A stretch of 8,322 bases of DNA from Crocinitomicaceae bacterium (GTDB lineage: Bacteria; Bacteroidota; Bacteroidia; Flavobacteriales_D; Sanyastnellaceae). Positions 6,804-8,322 of the stretch are shown piece after piece. The number at the start of each line of letters is the position of its first letter. The first letter of the stretch is position 1. Location: contig JADLBA010000244.1 of assembly GCA_020848015.1 (NCBI GenBank), positions 1 through 8,322 on the forward strand, read 5' to 3'. Under the pieces are notes generated by a model. The model was not told where the DNA came from and made no database searches. It saw nothing but the letters and a program-made list of their open reading frames with translations. The position numbers and the translations under genes are program-made.

Positions 6804-7110
6804 GAGATACTGCGCGCATGAATATTATTTTTATACTTTTTTCCCCTTCTTTATCCGTTTCACTTCTCCTGCTATGCCCCCGAAAATTGCCCTTTTCTCC
6901 ATTAATAGGGAACCGTTCATCTCACTGGATAATAGCAAAAAAAAAGAATTAGTCTCTCCTTGTCAATTCTAAATATACGGGATACAGCCATGTGATGATT
7001 AACGGTATTACAACTAAAAGCAATAGTGAAGAAACCAATAAATTTATTGAATCATACTATTCATTCTAACCCTCTAATAACGTAGCACCTATCAGTGAAT
7101 CCTTTTTATC

Positions 7111-7120
7111 GTAATATTAC
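7111..7120. repeat. Perfect 10-base palindrome before the lipoprotein start
   Basis: GTAATATTAC is its own reverse complement and ends 7 bases before the ATG at 7128. It lies where a ribosome binding site would normally be; none is visible. It could be an operator half or a chance AT-rich palindrome. Confidence 0.25.
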
Positions 7121-7127
7121 TGCTTCC

Positions 7128-8322
7128 ATGATCAGACAAATATGCATACCACTCTTCATCGCCGTATTTCTTTTGGCTTGTCAGGGTAGCAGGCATTTTG
7201 CAAAACTTGGAACAAAACAGGAAATTGCAGGGCTCACTACTGAGGCAGCAAATAGTTATTACACAGCCCTGCTGAAAAACAGGAGTAATATAGACGCACA
7301 AGTCGGCATGAAAAAAACCGGTCAACTTGTACTCAATAATTTGCTAAATGATTTTGCCCGGTCGAAAAATTTCGGAACTCCCCGTGAGGCCGTTTATCAA
7401 TTCCATACTGCCCGCGATTACCGGGATAGAATAAAGGGTGTCGGCATTGATCTTTTGCTCGCCGACTTTTACCTGGCAGATTACGATGCTGTAAAAAGTA
7501 CTTACCTTTTACAGTTATATGATGAAGGTACGACGCTGCTTGAAGAGCAAAAATTCAGTGAGGCGGAAGCCCTGTTTTCTGAAATCAAACGCCTCGACCC
7601 CAACTACAAAGATTCAGGTGAACTTGCTGATATGGCATATCTCGAACCATTGTACAGGAAAGGAATAGAAGAAATGGATCACCAACGATACCGGGCGGCG
7701 TACGAAAACTTCCAAAGGGTTATTGAAAGAAAAGACCAGTACAAGAATACGCGAGATATGAGCAAACAGTGCATTGAGAAAGGTCGGTTTACCATAGCAT
7801 TGCTTCCTTTTGAAAATGGCACCTCAACATTGGGTCTTGATGTAAAAATTTCTGCTTACGCATTGGATGCACTAACATCGGTCAATGATCCATTTCTACG
7901 GGTAGTAGATCGTGATCACATGCAAGCCATATTGCAAGAGCAAAAGCTACAACTCAGTGGTGTGGTAGATGATGCAACTGCTGTAAAAGTCGGAGAGTTA
8001 GTGGGAGCCAATGCCATTCTCACCGGCACCGTGCTGAGTTATTCGGCAACAACCGGAACCTTGCGTTCCAAAACACGCGATGCCTTCGAGTCATATTCAT
8101 TTAAAAAATTGAATCCTGTTGATGGAAAATATTATTATGAAACTCGTTATAGACCTACAAATTATACTGAATATTACAACTCAGCCTCCAGTTCAGTGAG
8201 CTTCCAGTACAAACTGATCACCCTTGAAACGGGCGAGATCATCAAAACAGAAATCATTGAAAAAACCGTGAATGACGAGGTACTTTATGGAAAATACACT
8301 GGTGAAGTCAACAATCTATTTC
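7128..8322 (+). CDS. CsgG-like outer membrane lipoprotein with TPR-like region (3' end cut off by window)
   Basis: The frame is open from the ATG to the window edge, giving 398 codons with no stop. Residues 1-18 are a lipoprotein signal peptide with lipobox L-L-A-C and lipidated C18. The next residues (Q-G-S-R-H) lack the acidic pair typical of Bacteroidota surface-export signals, so an inner-leaflet outer membrane location is likely. Residues 40-215 are helical with TPR-like pairs, best seen at about 130-165 (L-Y-D-E-G then F-S-E-A-E-A-L-F) and 175-217 (L-Y-R-K-G then Y-R-A-A-Y-E-N-F). From about 220 a CsgG-like domain starts with I-A-L-L-P-F-E-N, then V-V-D-R-D-H-M at 259-265, L-V-G-A-N-A-I-L-T-G-T-V at 291-302 and L-E-T-G-E-I-I at 366-372. 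CsgG is the curli secretion pore; relatives such as HfaB serve envelope assembly. The partner is unknown. An in-frame TAG at 7083 limits upstream extension to a GTG at 7095, and the signal peptide supports the ATG. Confidence 0.87.
   Translation, partial: MIRQICIPLFIAVFLLACQGSRHFAKLGTKQEIAGLTTEAANSYYTALLKNRSNIDAQVGMKKTGQLVLNNLLNDFARSKNFGTPREAVYQFHTARDYRDRIKGVGIDLLLADFYLADYDAVKSTYLLQLYDEGTTLLEEQKFSEAEALFSEIKRLDPNYKDSGELADMAYLEPLYRKGIEEMDHQRYRAAYENFQRVIERKDQYKNTRDMSKQCIEKGRFTIALLPFENGTSTLGLDVKISAYALDALTSVNDPFLRVVDRDHMQAILQEQKLQLSGVVDDATAVKVGELVGANAILTGTVLSYSATTGTLRSKTRDAFESYSFKKLNPVDGKYYYETRYRPTNYTEYYNSASSSVSFQYKLITLETGEIIKTEIIEKTVNDEVLYGKYTGEVNNLF

Larger units (their letters stand above)
6662..7127. 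other. Divergent intergenic region, 466 bases
   Basis: This AT-rich region lies between the outward-facing dehydrogenase operon and the lipoprotein gene. It contains promoter-like motifs on both strands (listed separately), an imperfect dyad at 6779-6803, a pyrimidine-rich tract around 6827-6870, a run of nine A at 6937-6945 and a 10-base palindrome at 7111-7120. A 44-codon ORF at 6818-6952 (+) would encode a hydrophobic, basic-tailed peptide. It is too weak to call because T-rich DNA yields hydrophobic codons by chance. No tRNA, riboswitch or terminator was recognised. The 330 bases between the plus-strand motifs and the lipoprotein start are long for a leader, leaving room for a small RNA or a missed promoter. 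Confidence 0.6.

Noticed and set aside
6757..6972. A 71-codon plus-strand open frame in the divergent intergenic region
   Set aside because: It starts at TTG inside a promoter-like motif, has no ribosome binding site and shows no family features.
7092..7325. A 77-codon minus-strand frame overlapping the lipoprotein start
   Set aside because: It is antisense to the signal peptide and N-terminus of a well-supported gene and shows no domain.

Overview
The window looks like a stretch of chromosome from a member of the Bacteroidota. Four things point there. A mutL gene is followed directly by two rhomboid protease genes. IspH is the long (about 400-residue) form. Most genes lack a clear Shine-Dalgarno sequence. 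The large intergenic region carries TAnnTTTG motifs, the -7 promoter element typical of this phylum. I cannot name a genus. No mobile elements, CRISPR arrays, tRNAs or rRNAs were seen.

Positions 1-6661 hold six genes, all on the minus strand and closely packed. In transcription order they are: a saccharopine dehydrogenase-like enzyme; a small secreted protein of unknown function whose start overlaps the dehydrogenase stop (ATGA); ispH, after 30 bases; mutL, after about 104 bases; and two rhomboid intramembrane proteases, after 6 and 3 bases. The spacing suggests two transcription units that may be joined by read-through: dehydrogenase-unknown-ispH and mutL-rhomboid-rhomboid. The genes share no obvious pathway. 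They cover amino acid metabolism, isoprenoid synthesis, DNA mismatch repair and membrane proteolysis, so the cluster looks like packed housekeeping genes rather than one machine.

Positions 6662-7127 are a divergent intergenic region. It holds a good promoter motif for the minus-strand operon, two promoter-like motifs on the plus strand, an imperfect dyad overlapping one of them, a possible 44-codon hydrophobic small ORF (weak), and a 10-base perfect palindrome just before the next gene.

From 7128 to the window end runs a plus-strand gene, cut off at its 3' end. It encodes a lipoprotein with TPR-like helices followed by a CsgG-like domain, so it probably sits at the outer membrane and may belong to a secretion or envelope assembly process.

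The points most worth a second look are: the mutL product has lost the residues of the MutL endonuclease motifs; the CsgG-like lipoprotein has a tyrosine-rich segment where CsgG forms a membrane hairpin; and an unknown exported protein is translationally coupled to a cytosolic dehydrogenase. Nothing here proves a new multi-gene system.
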